From Callipepla californica brunnescens (taxonomy: Eukaryota; Chordata; Aves; Galliformes; Odontophoridae), in NCBI GenBank assembly GCA_023055505.1, contig JALIRH010000002.1:36775733-36839732 (forward strand): DNA of 64,000 nucleotides, read 5' to 3'. A program made the translations under genes and the position numbers. The notes beneath the pieces are model-generated. The model had not been told where the DNA came from. It saw nothing but the letters and a program-made list of their open reading frames with translations, and searched no databases. Below are positions 61,168 through 64,000 of this stretch, piece after piece (the stretch's first letter is position 1; each line of letters begins with the position of its first letter).

Positions 61168-64000
61168 TGGTCTTAATGACTTTGTTCTAGGCACAGAAAA
61201 AGCTAGAACAAGACAAATATTTCTGTTGTATGATTGAGTAAATAAGTAATGAAACAATATGTAGTTCTGGCTTTCCCGGGTTTAGTGGCTGATAGGAGAT
61301 TAGATACATGAAACAACTGTTTTAAGTGACTTAACTTTTTTAAAAGTTGAAGAAATGCTGATTTTTTTCCTTAGTTTAGAAGTATTTAAAACACTTCCAC
61401 ATTTTCCTGTCATTATTCTAATGATGTATTTGATGTGTGTTTTGTGGCTGACCTTAAACAGCTTTTCAAGGCCTGTGCAATTGCTAAGGAGAAAGAAATG
61501 AGAGAGTCAGTGTCTCTCCATAGTGATTCAGACTACCAAACATTTAGATATTCTTACTATACTGTGGCATTTAATTGTATGATGCTAGAAATCAAGTTAT
61601 GGTTAGAAACTTCCAACCCAATAATTATGTACAAAATAAAATATTCTGATATTTTAGAAGGCTTTTTACATTTTTGATGTCTAGTAAAAAAAAAAAATAT
61701 ATAGACATAAGGATGTCCTAATAGAACTATTTACTTTGGCTGCCATGGAATATGCTATGCATCTTTCTTCCATGCTAAACATAAATGTCTACAACATAAA
61801 GGTCTGCTTATGTCTAAAACAGTTTCCACAGTCTTGGCTTGTGATGAAAGTGACCTTTTCTCTATGTCCTGCAGGGTCTGTTTCCCATTTGGACAGATAT
61901 AAGTCCCTGCGTGCCAGATATGTGCTTCATATATCCTTTGTATATCTGGGTCATTACAAGGATCAGCTGGTATAAAACATGAGAAAAGATATGATGACAT
62001 ATCATGTTCACAAGAGCCCTGTGGCTACAGGGGCAGTTTTGCACTAATTCATATCAGTGGTGTGTTACAGTTATGTGATAAAGATGATCACATTAGATTT
62101 GCATTTATGCCATTTGCCATTCAGCAGCGCTTCATCATATTCACAGTACCATACCTATTCTGCAATAATAATGCATTTATCTTTACCATTTTGATGTAAG
62201 GATAGTTATATGGATCATCATTTATGAAAACACACTGTTCTGTTGCATGGATGTGCTTTTCAAACCAGTTTCTCCAGTTACACAAATGACTCCAGTGCTC
62301 TGGGTCATCTGTGTAGACTCCTATGCCTTATGAAGGATTCTCTGACATCTCAGAAAACTGTGAGGATGGGTGAATAGTCCAAAAAACAAGAATGTAGTAT
62401 TTCATTAACAAACACTCATGTTCATTGTATGAGTAACATGCTCTTTTAGTAGTCTGTGCAGAACTTGTCTTCTGTTATGGTTGTGTGTCTTGTGTATCAG
62501 AAGTATCTAAACATGCCATGCAACAACAATTTAATGTAAGGATCATCACTGTCTTTTTCTAACAGTTCACATCAAGTAAATTGTTCATTTCCTCAGAACA
62601 GACAAGATGATATAATGAATGCTATAATGTAATCATATAATGAATGATATAACCAAATACTAGTGAGCTGCTAGAAATTGTGTATTGTACATAAATTGCA
62701 GTTCTGTGTTTGCTTAGCTATCCCAGCTTATCTTTAAAGGAAAGTTTCTCACATTCTAATATCACAAGGGCAATCTTAAATATTTTAGCTGCAGTTTCAA
62801 GGTAAAATTTCCCTGTGAGGCCCCGCTTATTCATTAAATAGACTGGATTTATCTGTACCGCTCAGAGTACTTTTTTGTTGTATCTTAGCAGAGATGTTAA
62901 GAGTCTATTTTAAAAAGTGAAGAGGAAGTGTAGGAAATAAACTTGTATGACAGAGAAATCAACACTTAGAGACTTTGTCTCTAGATATCTTTAACTGAAT
63001 GTGGGACAACTGAGTCCTACATCTGTGTCGAAATGTTACTGTTCTGTATTAAAAAGAGGCCAGAACAAGGTCTGCAAATCTCTTCAATCTGTCAGTGTAC
63101 CAAGAAATTATTACCAGTGTCATCTATTTAATAGAGGCTCAAAAGGAAGACAATTCTTTCATAACTGATTTTCTGAAAAGTTTTTTTGTGTGTGTGTGAA
63201 AAATAAGCAGTAGAATTTATTTCTCAATTGTATGTTACTGTATGTATTTTATTTTTTTTCTGTTTGATAGTTCTCTACCTCTAGACCATCTTTGGAATTT
63301 CAGCTGCAGTTACAAACTACCTTTTTGGGATGCAGAAATGCAAAGTTTATATAATTTGAGTACTTTTTCTAATTTCTGTTACTTTTTTGAATAATTCATG
63401 ATGATTTGTAAGACAGTAAAATTATTATTTCTGTAGTCTCTAAATGGTTTAGGTTAAACTTTCAGTAGGTTCGCCTAATTTGTCCATCTTGAGAAAGCTG
63501 CAAATTCTGACATTGCTTGCTTGCTTATGTCACCAGCTGCCTTGCCCAAAGTCAGCTAGCAAGGCTGGAAAAATAATTTGGTCTGTCTCTTTTGTTTATA
63601 CTTCTATCCCCAAATGCAATGCTTCAAATTCTATACACCAAGACATTCATAAATATTCTCTAAGTAGAAGCATTGCTGGATAATGTTGAGTTTACTCCTG
63701 GAACTTTTTCACACGTTTAGTGCTAAATGCATCCTATCTAAATTAAGAGCACGGTTATATGATTTCTCTACACAGTAAAAGGAGGAAGAGAAGTGGAGGC
63801 ATTCAGTGACTTCAGATAAATCCAAAATCTACAATCTAACTCTAACTTAAGAAACTTGTCTTATGCATTAAGATGTCTATTGTAAAAGCATTATTTTCCC
63901 AGTCTGATGAAGTTGGATAGATCAATCCTGGTGTTATGTTTAAAAATAAAAATAAAAAATAATAAAAGATCACTGGTATCATGAGGAAGAAAAGGAACAA

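Larger units (their letters stand above)
58539..64000. other. intergenic or far-upstream intronic sequence
   Basis: AT-rich sequence with homopolymers (T16 at 59381-59396, A20 at 61148-61167), a CT-rich run at 60871-60896 and an AT-rich simple repeat near 63.94 kb. No gene or CR1 copy is recognised. Confidence 0.55.

Noticed and set aside
1..64000. CRISPR arrays, tRNA or rRNA genes, bacterial operons or a viral insertion
   Set aside because: No regularly spaced repeats, no cloverleaf-type A and B boxes noticed, no rRNA text and no viral domains were seen. The composition and transposons are those of a bird chromosome.

Overview
The window reads as a stretch of bird nuclear chromosome, probably galliform. 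It is AT-rich and gene-poor, carries many truncated CR1 LINE copies (the main avian retrotransposon), and has one sharp CpG island. I cannot settle the species by reading alone.

I can support one protein-coding gene, ALKAL1 (also called FAM150A or augmentor-beta), on the + strand. It encodes a secreted ligand of the receptor tyrosine kinases LTK and ALK. It was found by joining exons: a non-coding first exon behind a TATA box inside the CpG island (about 16966-17109), a GC-rich exon with the start codon and signal peptide (17825-18171), two short internal exons (42095-42148 and 48589-48669), an exon with the stop codon (from 50499, stop at 50561-50563), and probably a spliced 3'UTR exon (53258 to about 53925). 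The predicted product is 178 residues. The last ~66 residues form the conserved four-cysteine augmentor domain. The first ~112 residues are a signal peptide plus a long variable region rich in Pro, Ala and Arg.

Layout: 1-16.4 kb is intergenic, with small CR1 pieces, a decayed hAT transposon (about 11.47-12.3 kb) and simple repeats. 16.5-18.3 kb is the CpG island and promoter. 18.2-42.1 kb is the large intron 2, with two CR1 copies and candidate regulatory sequence. 42.1-50.6 kb holds the augmentor-domain exons, separated by three CR1 copies, all antisense to the gene; one still shows the reverse transcriptase domain. 50.6-53.9 kb is a probable 3'UTR intron and exon. 53.9-64 kb is intergenic, with one possible unassigned non-coding exon at 58358-58538.

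No tRNA, rRNA, CRISPR array, operon or prokaryotic feature was seen. I did not find a wholly new system. The most interesting points are the long bird-type N-terminal region of ALKAL1 with a leucine-rich helix and basic motifs, the G-tract repeat next to the first coding donor site, the probable 3'UTR intron, and a few unexplained exon-like or regulatory-like patches.
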